Positions 16,224-23,086 are shown, counted from the stretch's first letter. The stretch is DNA of 23,774 nucleotides from Pseudomonadota bacterium (GCA_021826035.1 JAKBBE010000038.1:1-23774), one strand, 5' to 3'. The notes: a model not told the origin generated them from the letters alone. Translations and numbers: made by a program.

Positions 16224-16682
16224 TCATGCTCCCGGGGCGGAACGCGCCTTCGGGTACCGGCGCAGAAGCTTCTCGAGAGCGCCCGCCCATCCGCCGGCGT
16301 GTGACTGGGCAGTGGCTTCGGTGCGCAGCTCTGAATGTATGAGCGTCAGCTCGGTTCCCGTGTCGATCGCTCGCAGTCTGAATTCGAGTCGAGACGTGTT
16401 GCCCGACTCAGCCGCGTCTCCGCCCTCATCCCACCGCCAGCTCATGACGACCCGATTGGGCCTCGCGATCTCGAGAAACTCTCCGGCACATTCGTGCTCT
16501 CCGCCGTCGAATCTGCGGAAACGCACACGAAATCTGCCGTTCACCCGCGGCTCCGCTGTTGCGGACAACACCGGCAAGTCATCTGGTCCCCACCAGGATG
16601 CGATACCTTCCGCGGTCACCAGAGCGTCGAAGACAATGGCAGGTCGTGCGGCAATCCGACGAACTAGAACAGCCTGTGTCAT
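16224..16682 (-). CDS. SRPBCC/AHSA1-family protein
   Basis: A 152-residue START-like (SRPBCC, AHA1-C) domain protein. It opens TQAVLVRRIAARPAIVFDALVTAEGIASWWGPD, with the family's WWGP motif, and continues with FEFLEIARPNRV-like and MSWRWDEGG segments. Such proteins hold hydrophobic ligands in a helix-grip fold. Its start overlaps the stop of the ArsR regulator by 4 bp (ATGA). ArsR plus AHSA1 is a common, poorly understood bacterial pair. No ligand can be proposed. Confidence 0.9.
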   Translation of the reverse strand: MTQAVLVRRIAARPAIVFDALVTAEGIASWWGPDDLPVLSATAEPRVNGRFRVRFRRFDGGEHECAGEFLEIARPNRVVMSWRWDEGGDAAESGNTSRLEFRLRAIDTGTELTLIHSELRTEATAQSHAGGWAGALEKLLRRYPKARSAPGA

Positions 16683-17035
16683 TTGTCTTCCCCCTCCGTC
16701 TCTCGTTCCTTGGCTTCGGCGTAGCCAGCCAACCGATCGAGACTGGCGGACCAGAAGCGACGATGGCGTTGCAGCCAGTCCGTGGCGACTCTCAACGATC
16801 CCGGCTCGATCTCAACCCAGACCGTCCGGCCCGTCTTGGCGCGACGAACGAGGCCGGTTTCGCACAGGATGTCGAGGTGCTTCAATACCGCCGGCAACGT
16901 TATGGCAAAGGGTTCCGCCAAATCGCTGATCGAGAGCCTCGGCTCCTTCTCGAGCCGGGCCAGAATTGAGCGCCGGGTCGGATCGCTGAGCGCAGAGAAT
17001 ATGAGGTTAAGACGAGATTCACTACACCTTACCAT
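16679..17035 (-). CDS. ArsR-family regulator paired with SRPBCC protein
   Basis: A 118-residue winged-helix regulator: LIFSALSDPTRRSILARL, then LAEPFAITLPAVLKHLDILCETGLV as the DNA-reading helices. The metal-binding cysteine pairs of arsenic-type ArsR are absent, so it is not a typical metal sensor. The start is ATG 17035. A near-consensus promoter lies so close that the transcript probably begins at the start codon. It is the first gene of a two-gene operon with the SRPBCC protein and diverges from the retropepsin-like gene 77 bp away. Confidence 0.9.
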   Translation of the reverse strand: MVRCSESRLNLIFSALSDPTRRSILARLEKEPRLSISDLAEPFAITLPAVLKHLDILCETGLVRRAKTGRTVWVEIEPGSLRVATDWLQRHRRFWSASLDRLAGYAEAKERETEGEDK

Positions 17036-17042
17036 TTGGTTT

Positions 17043-17070
17043 AGTATATATAGACAGGGGGGTATGTCAA
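17043..17070 (-). promoter_or_regulatory. Sigma70 promoter of the ArsR/SRPBCC operon, leaderless
   Basis: On the minus strand TTGACA (17065-17070) and TATACT (17043-17048) are 16 bp apart. Only 7 nt separate the -10 box from the ATG at 17035, placing transcription start at or beside the start codon. The -35 is a perfect consensus and the -10 matches 5 of 6 positions. Confidence 0.75.
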
Positions 17071-17112
17071 TCGGCTCCAGCTCGATTCGACTTTGGATCA
17101 GGCAGCACGTGG

Positions 17113-18189
17113 ATGATGGCTCAGCATGCAGATTCGCGGGAGGAGCCGACTGCTTCTGTTCGTCTGGACCTTACGCGCGGCGGGCGGCCAATGGAAATCG
17201 ACGTTGAACTGCCGGATGCAACCTGGACTCGGCGGCGATTTATCTCGAGCAGCCTTGGGCCCATGCTGTTGGCATCCGCCCTCACTCGGATGCTGACGTC
17301 GACCGTTGTTCCGCAGGCATCGGCAGGCGATCTCAGGCATACGGACCCGTCACGTGGAGGTCAATCGGGAGCCGCGGACCGCGTGCACGTAGCCCGATTG
17401 GCGACATCCGTTTATGTGAACGGCCACGGCCCCTATCGCTTCCTGGTGGACACGGGCGCGCTACGTTCAGTTCTCGCAACGGAGATCGCTGCGCGCCTCG
17501 CACTGCCGCCTTGTCCACCCGTGTTGCTCCAGGGGATCATCCTTGCCCAGAAGACCCCGGAGGTGAAAGTTGACCGACTCAGCGTCGGCAGTGTCACCTG
17601 TACCAATCTGCGACTTCCAGTCCTGCCGAGTGCAGTGCTCGAGACGGACGGGTATCTCGGGCTTGATGTGCTCAACGGACACCGCGTGGTCTTCGATTTC
17701 AGAACCAATACGTTGAGAATAGAGCAGTCCCAAGGGTTCTTCTCGAGCCTGTGGACCCGCGATGATCAGATCCGAGTCCGTGCGGAGGGGGAGTCGGGTC
17801 GATTGAGGTCGACCGACTGCTACGCCGATGGCATTCGAACCACCGCATTCATCGACAGCGGCTCGGAGGTCTCAGTGTGTAATCCTTCGCTGTATGCGGC
17901 GCTGCAACGGCATAAATCTCCGCCGGTGCCTCTGACAACCGTGCAACTATCGGGGATAACGGGCGGCTCAATCTTCGGGAGGGTGATTCTGATTGACACG
18001 ATCCAGCTGCCCGGCCTGACACTAACCGGCGCACCCACCGTCGTTGCTGATTTGCCCGTCTTCGCATTTTGGGGGCTCAGCGAGACCCCGGCGATCCTCA
18101 TCGGCATGAATTGTCTGCGCGCCTTCTCCAGTGTCACCATCGACTACGGCCGCAAGGCGCTACTCTTCCAGGTCGGCGCGCTGCATTGA
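17113..18189 (+). CDS. Tat-exported protein with two retropepsin-like aspartyl protease domains
   Basis: A 358-residue protein with a twin-arginine signal TRRRFISSSLGPMLLASAL (residues 39-57). An in-frame ATG at 17191 (M27) would give a more usual signal length. Two similar domains follow. The first has the catalytic-type LVDTGALRS (D113) and GYLGLDVL. The second has FIDSGSEVS (D249) and ILIGMNCL. Each D-T/S-G plus hydrophobic-hydrophobic-Gly pair is the hallmark of retropepsin-like halves (gag-asp/Asp protease 2 families). Two on one chain could form an internal dimer like pepsin. The product would act in the periplasm. Target unknown. Confidence 0.85.
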   Translation: MMAQHADSREEPTASVRLDLTRGGRPMEIDVELPDATWTRRRFISSSLGPMLLASALTRMLTSTVVPQASAGDLRHTDPSRGGQSGAADRVHVARLATSVYVNGHGPYRFLVDTGALRSVLATEIAARLALPPCPPVLLQGIILAQKTPEVKVDRLSVGSVTCTNLRLPVLPSAVLETDGYLGLDVLNGHRVVFDFRTNTLRIEQSQGFFSSLWTRDDQIRVRAEGESGRLRSTDCYADGIRTTAFIDSGSEVSVCNPSLYAALQRHKSPPVPLTTVQLSGITGGSIFGRVILIDTIQLPGLTLTGAPTVVADLPVFAFWGLSETPAILIGMNCLRAFSSVTIDYGRKALLFQVGALH

Positions 18190-18226
18190 CCCCCAAGGAC
18201 CTCTCGCTGACGGACCTTCGACTCAG

Positions 18227-18580
18227 CTACGTTTCACGCCCTGGCTCATTCTGCAGTTGATGGAATCTGCTGACGCGCGCGAACACGGAGAAGAATTGCA
18301 ACTCGCCGAAGGGCGTCTCGGTCGCCGTGATCGCGGCGGGCGGCTCCCCAGTTGCATCGCGATGGCGGATTCCGCGGAGAGTGTCTCGCCATAATGACGG
18401 GCACGCTCCGGACCCGGCAGCACCGTCGGGGTGAATTCCAGCGCGGCGAGCGCGTCGGGGGCGGCGCGCGCAGGTCCCGATGCGGCCAGTGGCCGGAGTA
18501 CGCGTCGATGCGGTACGACGGCAGGAACTTGCAGCCTTCGGCCGCTACGAACGCCACCGCCTTGATCACGCAGTCCGGAT
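18227..18580 (-). pseudogene. Decayed minus-strand gene, frameshifted and probably cut by an IS
   Basis: Protein-like sequence on the minus strand jumps between frames. A piece near 18500-18570 reads VAFVAAEGCKFLPSYRIDAY. A second, in another frame, contains ALAALEFTPTVLPGPERARH. A third contains TATETPFGELQFFSVFARVS and ends at a TAG at 18227-18229. Each piece has natural composition and ends where the next frame takes over, suggesting at least two frameshifts. The 5' side meets sequence shared with the IS6-like end at 18589. I do not recognise the family. It is convergent with the retropepsin-like gene. Confidence 0.45.
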
Positions 18581-18588
18581 CAGGGCTC

Positions 18589-18696
18589 CCGGATATCACG
18601 GTCCTGCCGCTGATGCACCAGAACCAGCCCCAAACCAGTCTATCCATGGCACATTCCTGGCACACCCAATCTCAACGCGGCACAGTCCCGGCACAC
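18589..18696 (+). repeat. Scar repeat copy 1 (IS6-like end plus TGGCACATTCC block)
   Basis: First of four related blocks. The left part (18589-18627) is nearly identical to 19624-19665 and contains, on the minus strand, GGTTCTGGTGCA, similar to IS6-family ends. The right part (18628-18696) is CCCCAAACCAG, then TGGCACATTCCTGGCACAC (18647-18665) and a second copy GGCACAGTCCCGGCACAC (18679-18696). It directly precedes the RHH/Doc module. Confidence 0.8.
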
Positions 18697-18766
18697 CGTA
18701 ACCGTGGAGGAAGCGAGTCGCCCCCGGAGCCTGAATACGCCCTGCTCGGACCTTGGATCCATCGTC

Positions 18767-18794
18767 ATCTTGACGTATCATGATTCGTCAAGAT
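18767..18794 (+). promoter_or_regulatory. 28-bp operator palindrome of the RHH/Doc module
   Basis: Arms ATCTTGACG (18767-18775) and CGTCAAGAT (18786-18794) are perfect. The centre ATCATGAT is itself palindromic, leaving one mismatched pair in 28 bp. TTGACG in the left arm fits a -35 box, with GATTAT (18792-18797) 16 bp on as a weak -10. This is a plausible autoregulatory site for the ribbon-helix-helix antitoxin. Confidence 0.75.
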
Positions 18795-18816
18795 TATTCA
18801 TGGTGAGGCTCCGACC

Positions 18817-19041
18817 GTGAGCACCCTTCGGAAGTTTTCGTCTCAGGCCGACCCTGCAGTGCTCGAGGGACTGCAACAGATCGCAGCGCAAGAGGGGCGC
18901 CAGTTTCAGGCGGTGCTCGGGGATGCCCTTCGCGAGTACCTGGCGCACAAGCGTCAGCAGGCGCCGCGGCGCAATGTACTTGAGGCTTTCCAGGAGAGCC
19001 TTAAAGAGCGCGACGAGTTGTACCGGTCACTGGCTAAATGA
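18817..19041 (+). CDS. Ribbon-helix-helix antitoxin of the Doc module
   Basis: A 74-residue protein starting at GTG 18817 with GGTGAGG upstream. Residues 4-44 (LRKFSSQADPAVLEGLQQI, then GRQFQAVLGDALREYL) fit a short beta strand followed by two helices as in RHH/CopG DNA-binding antitoxins. The charged tail (about 45-74) would embrace and neutralise the toxin. The stop overlaps the doc start (ATGA). Doc is classically paired with Phd, but RHH partners are also seen. Function is inferred from size, fold pattern, the 28-bp palindrome and linkage. Confidence 0.85.
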   Translation: MSTLRKFSSQADPAVLEGLQQIAAQEGRQFQAVLGDALREYLAHKRQQAPRRNVLEAFQESLKERDELYRSLAK

Positions 19042-19412
19042 CGGAGTACGTCACGACTGCTGATGCGCTCTTCTTCCACAAGCACCTGATCGAGCGCTAC
19101 GGTGGCGCCGTCGGCATACGTGACGTCGGTGCACTCGAATCAGCGCTTCACCGCCCCCAGACTGGCTACTACGACTCGCTGTTGCACGAGGCCGCTGCGC
19201 TGCTGGAAAGCCTTGTTCAGAACCATCCGTTCGTGGATGGAAACAAGCGAATCGCCTTTGCCGTCGTCGATGTCTTCTTACGCATTAACGGCCACACAAT
19301 TACTGCGGATTCAATCTCAATTTACCGTCGCATGATAGATCTCATCGAGACGAGGACCTTTGATATGGAGCATCTGGTGCCCTGGCTGGAGAAGATTGTC
19401 CGGCCGCGCTAA
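19038..19412 (+). CDS. doc: Doc-family toxin (death on curing, Fic fold)
   Basis: A 124-residue toxin. The active-site motif HPFVDGNKR (63-71) is the Doc form of the Fic motif. In Doc a Lys replaces the second Gly of Fic proteins, so the enzyme phosphorylates EF-Tu instead of adding AMP, halting translation. Length matches phage P1 Doc. The upstream segment YGGAVGIRDVGALESALHRP is characteristic of Doc. It is translated from an ATG overlapping the antitoxin stop, so toxin synthesis depends on antitoxin translation. A hairpin (19418-19438) follows the stop. Confidence 0.95.
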   Translation: MTEYVTTADALFFHKHLIERYGGAVGIRDVGALESALHRPQTGYYDSLLHEAAALLESLVQNHPFVDGNKRIAFAVVDVFLRINGHTITADSISIYRRMIDLIETRTFDMEHLVPWLEKIVRPR

Positions 19413-19417
19413 CAACA

Positions 19418-19438
19418 GTGTGCGCAGCCTTCGCACAC
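19418..19438 (+). terminator. Hairpin after doc
   Basis: Arms GTGTGCG (19418-19424) and CGCACAC (19432-19438) with a 7-nt loop lie 6 bp after the doc stop. There is no T-run, so this is a weak terminator candidate. Confidence 0.4.
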
Positions 19439-19487
19439 CGGCGTGCGTATAAGCCCCTGAGCAGGGTCTGGCGCGCACCCCACTCGG

Positions 19488-19665
19488 CTATTAGGGGCGA
19501 TAGCTGAGGCGGTAAGTAAGGTACCAACGAACACAGCCCTAGATGACCTCTCGAGGGAGTCGCCGACGCCGGTAGATGGCATCGCGTTCAATGGGTTGCG
19601 TTACGGCAAGCTCCGGGCAAAGGTTCCCGGATAGCACGATCCTGCCGCTAATACACCAGAACCAG
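19488..19665 (-). mobile_element. IS6-like transposase N-terminal remnant, copy 1
   Basis: On the minus strand the frame reads VTQPIERDAIYRRRRLPREVI, a stop, then GCVRWYLTYRLSYR and further stops. RWYLTYRLSYRDL-type sequence next to YRRxRFPxEVI is characteristic of the N-terminus of IS6-family transposases. The DDE catalytic part is missing. The 5' end continues to GGTTCTGGTGTA (19652-19663), a plausible terminal-repeat sequence. The block is homologous to 23087-23250. Confidence 0.7.
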
Positions 19666-19733
19666 CTCCAAACCAGCCTTTCCCTGGCACATGCCTGGCA
19701 CACTCACTCTCAGCGCGACACATTCTTGGCACT
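19666..19733 (+). repeat. Scar repeat copy 2
   Basis: CTCCAAACCAG leads to TGGCACATGCCTGGCACAC (19685-19703) and a degenerate second unit GACACATTCTTGGCACT (19717-19733). It has the same order and spacing as copies 1 and 3 and lies between the Doc and PemK-like modules. Confidence 0.8.
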
Positions 19734-19885
19734 CGGCCACATTCGCTTCTCAGATAGGACGAGTAACCTCGGGACAAATCCAATCCATTTCGGATACCGC
19801 GGGCGCCGGAAGAATGCGGGACCATTGCTGATTGACCAGCAAGGGCTCTTAACTCGCTCCGGCATCCGCGATCTTGAATTGCATA

Positions 19886-19897
19886 AAGTACGTACTT
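19886..19897 (+). promoter_or_regulatory. 12-bp perfect palindrome before the Phd-like gene
   Basis: AAGTACGTACTT is perfectly symmetrical and lies 33 bp before the antitoxin start. It sits within the 17-bp spacer of a weak promoter TTGCAT (19879-19884)/TAGAGT (19902-19907). This is the expected place for Phd/YefM autoregulation. Confidence 0.6.
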
Positions 19898-19929
19898 CCT
19901 GTAGAGTTCGCATATTGCAGGAGTTCAGT

Positions 19930-20214
19930 ATGATGCATTCCGATCAGATCGTCACGGTGACCTCGGCGGACTTCCAGCGCAACATCGGGCTGTACCAGGA
20001 CGAGGCGCTGAAGAAACCGGTTGCCATCACCAAGAACGGCCGCCCGCGGACCGTGCTGATCTCGGCCGAGGAATACGAGCGGCTCAAACGGCGTGATCGC
20101 CGGGTGATCGCCGCCGGCGAGGTGTCGGAGCGCCAAATCGCGGCACTTCGAGAAACCAAGGTGCCAGACCGGTTTGCTGATCTCGATACCGAACTCAAAG
20201 ACTGGAAGCCGTGA
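19930..20214 (+). CDS. Phd/YefM-family antitoxin
   Basis: A 94-residue antitoxin starting at ATG 19930, 6 bp after AGGAG (19919-19923). The N-terminal half, TVTSADFQRNIGLYQDEALKKPVAITKNGRPRTVLISAEEYERL, is a classic Phd/YefM DNA-binding fold. The C-terminal third is a charged tail (about 60-94) suited to toxin binding. Its stop overlaps the following toxin start (GTGA). It likely represses its own operon through the palindrome at 19886-19897. Confidence 0.92.
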   Translation: MMHSDQIVTVTSADFQRNIGLYQDEALKKPVAITKNGRPRTVLISAEEYERLKRRDRRVIAAGEVSERQIAALRETKVPDRFADLDTELKDWKP

Positions 20215-20648
20215 GCTTCCCAAACCCGCACCCGGGACTTGTCATCCGTTATGCCTATCTGTGGAAACGCGAGCACGAGGAGGGTCGCGAGGAGGGCGGC
20301 AAGGATCGCCCGTGCGCCATCGTTCTATCGGTTCTTGACGATGACGGGGAGCCCGAAGTCATGGTGCTCCCCATCACACACAGCGCGCCACAACGCGCGC
20401 AAGACGCGATTGAGATCCCCCCGGCTACCAAGCAGCGCCTGGGACTCGATTCCGAGCGGTCGTGGATCGTGATCGCTGAAGCGAACGAGTTCGTGTGGCC
20501 CGGGCCAGACCTTCGTCCAGTACCTGGGCGCGACAACTCGACGATCGTACACGGGACTCTGCCGCCGAAGTTCTTTGCTCATGTCCGCGACCGATTTCTC
20601 GAGCGCATCATGCGGGAAAAGGCCCTGGCAGTCCGCCGCACGGAGTGA
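20211..20648 (+). CDS. PemK/MazF-like toxin of the Phd-like module
   Basis: A 145-residue protein starting at GTG 20211. It opens with a PemK-like beta start, PGLVIRYAYLWKRE, followed by an acidic/glycine loop and KDRPCAIVLSV. The strand EVMVLPITHSAPQ comes next, then IEIPPATKQRLGLDSERSW and a helical end. The KDRP...VL pattern and the I/LPITS/H strand match PemK/MazF-like endoribonucleases, though the family is larger than classical MazF (about 110 residues). The predicted role is mRNA cleavage inhibited by the Phd-like protein. A Phd-type antitoxin with a PemK-like toxin is a less common pairing. The toxin role rests on weak fold-level similarity plus the gene arrangement. Confidence 0.7.
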   Translation: MSFPNPHPGLVIRYAYLWKREHEEGREEGGKDRPCAIVLSVLDDDGEPEVMVLPITHSAPQRAQDAIEIPPATKQRLGLDSERSWIVIAEANEFVWPGPDLRPVPGRDNSTIVHGTLPPKFFAHVRDRFLERIMREKALAVRRTE

Positions 20649-21261
20649 AATGTCCGAGTTTCGTCCGCGACAATGTCTTCTCCGCCATCCGCCGCGCGCC
20701 TCGAGCAACTGAGTTTCTGACCCGGCGCTGCCCGAGATCAGATTCACGACAGCGTTGAAGCTGCAGACACGGAATCCGCACCTGTCTGCACCTTCATCGG
20801 CGCGTACCGCAAGTCTGTCTCCGACCTTGCGTACCCGAATACGCCGATCATCAACTTCTCTTCAAGGGCGCCAATTCGGCAGTCGATACGACGAAGGTCT
20901 CGAATGGGTATCTCTTCGCGTGTTTCGTCAGGCCAACGCCTCAACTGCCGATCTTATGCCCTCAAGTAACGAAGCCTTCGGAAAGGCCAGGGCGGTTTAC
21001 GCAGTAAATTCGGCGGCCTGTTCCGAAGTTGACCGAGGGCCGCTGCGTCCCATGGCCGAGACGCTGAAACGCCGAGCGAGCACCGGCGGTGAGGTCTGAG
21101 GCGGGCGCCGTCGTGAAGTACAGGCCGACACGGGGATTTTTCGTCCGCGTGCCTCGACCTGTGCAACCCATTGAATCTGTTAGGAGCGGTATAGGCCGCC
21201 CGTTTTTCCCCTCAGCGCGTCGGCAGGGAGAAATTCGGCCTAACACATTGATTTTATTTGG
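20649..21261. other. Gene-poor stretch left of the duplicated tRNA end
   Basis: No intact gene is convincing in these 613 bp. A plus-strand stretch around 20756-21000 reads like protein in pieces that change frame (containing VCTFIGAYRKSVSDLAYP, then VSNGYLFACFVRP) and may be a decayed gene. I cannot name it. Open frames crossing 21262 come from tRNA sequence and are not genes. Confidence 0.5.
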
Positions 21262-21306
21262 TGGTGGCCAGGGGCGGAATCGAACCACCGACACGCGGAT
21301 TTTCAG
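21262..21306 (-). repeat. Partial copy of the tRNA-Phe 3' half (att site, left)
   Basis: 45 bp identical to 23628-23672, covering the CCA end, acceptor strand, T-arm, variable loop and the 3' side of the anticodon stem-loop of tRNA-Phe. The match stops there, so this is not a functional tRNA. An exact duplicate of a tRNA 3' end 2,366 bp from the intact gene is the signature of site-specific integration at the tRNA. Confidence 0.93.
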
Positions 21307-21361
21307 CCGCATATCGGCAATACGGGAGCTTATGAATCAATTACTTGCAGCGCCTGCCCGG

Positions 21362-21430
21362 CCCCAAACCAGCCTATCCCTGGCACATTCCTGGCACACC
21401 CAATCTCAACACGGCACATTCCTGGCACAT
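21362..21430 (+). repeat. Scar repeat copy 3
   Basis: CCCCAAACCAG precedes TGGCACATTCCTGGCACAC (21381-21399), and a second unit GGCACATTCCTGGCACAT lies at 21413-21430. It is the best preserved of the double copies and has no IS6-like end at its left. It lies just inside the left att copy and just before the AbiE module. Confidence 0.85.
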
Positions 21431-21477
21431 CATTTCATCTTAGCAGCCGGCATGCGCTTCTTGGGGCTTGGAGCACT

Positions 21478-21512
21478 TGCACAAAACTTCAATTTTATTT
21501 AAGTTTTGTGCA
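21478..21512 (+). promoter_or_regulatory. Long inverted repeat over the abiEi start
   Basis: Arms TGCACAAAACTT (21478-21489) and AAGTTTTGTGCA (21501-21512) are perfect 12-bp complements around an 11-bp AT-rich loop. The right arm ends on the A of the abiEi ATG. It could be the AbiEi operator (AbiEi antitoxins bind inverted repeats in their promoters) or an RNA hairpin covering the start. TTGCAC at 21477 could be a -35 box. Confidence 0.75.
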
Positions 21513-22096
21513 TGCACTCAGACCACGCGATCGAACCGACTTGGCAGGCACTATATGACATCGCCGCCGCCCAAGAGGGCCTCTTCACCACCAAGCAAGC
21601 CGCAACCGCCGGCTATTCGCCCCCGCTGCTCGCGCATCACCAGAAGACCGGACGCATCGCTCGGATACGTCGCGGAATCTACCGCCTCGTCCACTTTCCG
21701 TCCGGTGAGCAGGAAGAGCTAGTCACAGCATGGCTGTGGACTGACTCTCAGGGCGTGCTCTCCCACCAGACGGCGCTTGCACTGCACGGGCTTTCGGATG
21801 TTCTGCCCGCCCAGGTCCACCTCACGCTGCCCCTGAGCTGGCGTCGCCGACGCTTTCGCGTGCCGCAAGACTTTGTTCTGCACCACGGTGATGTGCCGCC
21901 TAGTGAGCGCACATGGGCCGGCGCAGTACCGGTGACCTCCGTGCGCAGAACGCTCAACGACTGCGCAGCCGCTGGTCTTTCTCCTGATCTGCTCCGACAA
22001 GGCGCCAATCAGGCGCTCGCGCGCGGCCTCGTGACGAGAGCAGAAATCGGCGCGGTGCAGGACGCTCTCAAAGCCTTTGGCGGGCTCAGAGGATGA
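21512..22096 (+). CDS. abiEi: AbiEi antitoxin (type IV toxin-antitoxin system)
   Basis: A 194-residue protein. The N-terminal winged helix, GLFTTKQAATAGYSPPLLAHHQKTGRIARIRRGIYRL (about residues 22-60), is followed by the conserved AbiEi middle region LSHQTALALHGLSDVLP. ATG 21512 is chosen; a TTG at 21506 is in frame. No Shine-Dalgarno is visible, and the start lies in the right arm of the inverted repeat. AbiEi represses its operon and counteracts AbiEii without forming a stable complex with it. Its stop overlaps the toxin start by 4 bp. Confidence 0.93.
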   Translation: MHSDHAIEPTWQALYDIAAAQEGLFTTKQAATAGYSPPLLAHHQKTGRIARIRRGIYRLVHFPSGEQEELVTAWLWTDSQGVLSHQTALALHGLSDVLPAQVHLTLPLSWRRRRFRVPQDFVLHHGDVPPSERTWAGAVPVTSVRRTLNDCAAAGLSPDLLRQGANQALARGLVTRAEIGAVQDALKAFGGLRG

Positions 22097-22986
22097 GCGT
22101 TCAGACATACGCCTCACCCCAAGCCTTCAAGCAGGCCTTGGAACAGCGCCTGAAAGCCGCATCGAGCAGCGGTGTCGACTTCGGACGCCGACGACAGCTC
22201 CTGGTCTTCGACCGATTCTTGGCCCGAGTGATGGCTATTTTTGGTGATGCGGCTCTACTGAAGGGCGGGCTTGTGCTCGAGCTGCGCTTGGAACGCGCTC
22301 GAACAACCAAGGACATCGATCTGCGGCTAATCGGCTCACCAGAGCACGTACTCGCGGAGCTTCAGCAGGCCGGCAGACTGGATCTCAAGGATTTCATGAC
22401 GTTCGAAATCACTCCTGACACCGAGCATCCGCAGATACAAAGCGATGGTATGCGGTACGAAGGCTTTCGATTTCGCACGGAGTGCCGCTTGGCGGGCAAG
22501 CTCTATGGTCAACGCTTTGGGGTGGACGTTGCATTTGGCGATCCCATTCTCGGGGAACCTGAGATCGTCAACGCCGAGGATACCCTTGCATTCGCCGGCG
22601 TCGCGCCACCGGCGCTGCGGCTATACCCGATCGAAACGCACCTCGCTGAGAAACTCCATGCGTACACGCTTCCGCGTCTGCGTCCCAACACCCGCGTAAA
22701 AGACCTTCCGGACATTGCACTACTCGGCACCATGCAACCGTTGGACGCAAAACGACTGCGCCTGGCGCTGACGCAGACCTTTGAATTTCGCGGCACGCAT
22801 GCTGTGCCGTCGTCGGTTCCCAATCCCCCTGCCACCTGGTCCACTCCCTACGGCCAGTTGGCTAGGGAAAATGAACTTGCTTGGATAACACTCGAGGAAT
22901 TGACCACTGCCGTTGCTGCTTTTATCAACCCGGTGCTCGCTGGCAAGAACGGCACTTGGCAGCCGGCGAAATGGCAATGGCTCTAA
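22093..22986 (+). CDS. abiEii: AbiEii nucleotidyltransferase toxin
   Basis: A 297-residue toxin of the DNA polymerase beta-like nucleotidyltransferase superfamily. The family motifs LLKGGLVLELRL (56-67), TTKDIDLRL (71-79) with the catalytic acidic pair, a further Asp in FGVDVAFGDP, and HLAEKLHAYTLPR are all present. AbiEii-type toxins transfer nucleotides, with tRNA as target in characterised relatives, and stop growth, often giving phage resistance by abortive infection. Length is normal for the family. The gene looks intact. Confidence 0.95.
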   Translation: MSVQTYASPQAFKQALEQRLKAASSSGVDFGRRRQLLVFDRFLARVMAIFGDAALLKGGLVLELRLERARTTKDIDLRLIGSPEHVLAELQQAGRLDLKDFMTFEITPDTEHPQIQSDGMRYEGFRFRTECRLAGKLYGQRFGVDVAFGDPILGEPEIVNAEDTLAFAGVAPPALRLYPIETHLAEKLHAYTLPRLRPNTRVKDLPDIALLGTMQPLDAKRLRLALTQTFEFRGTHAVPSSVPNPPATWSTPYGQLARENELAWITLEELTTAVAAFINPVLAGKNGTWQPAKWQWL

Positions 22987-23086
22987 CGCGAGTGTCCCGT
23001 CTTGACACGCTCACGGCATGACATTTTGCGAGATCTCGAAGCTGTCGACTCTTCGTTAGCCGGCGTCGAACGTACGCGCGGCGAAC

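Noticed and set aside
15479..16342. Plus-strand frame of 287 codons
   Set aside because: It lies opposite the secreted-protein gene and the SRPBCC gene, is rich in Arg/Pro/His and has no signal peptide or domain. The minus-strand reading is far more protein-like.
18589..19733. Scar repeats as integron attC sites
   Set aside because: No attC-type inverted core sites (RYYYAAC/GTTRRRY) are seen, and the associated enzyme fragment is an ordinary island integrase at a tRNA gene.
20962..21312. Minus-strand frame of 116 codons containing RVSVVRFRPWPP
   Set aside because: Antisense translation of the same tRNA fragment; no family sequence in the rest.
21089..21502. Open frame of 137 codons containing GRNRTTDTRIFS
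   Set aside because: The recognisable part is translated tRNA-Phe sequence (the att copy) followed by the scar repeat. Such frames are a familiar annotation artefact at tRNA genes.
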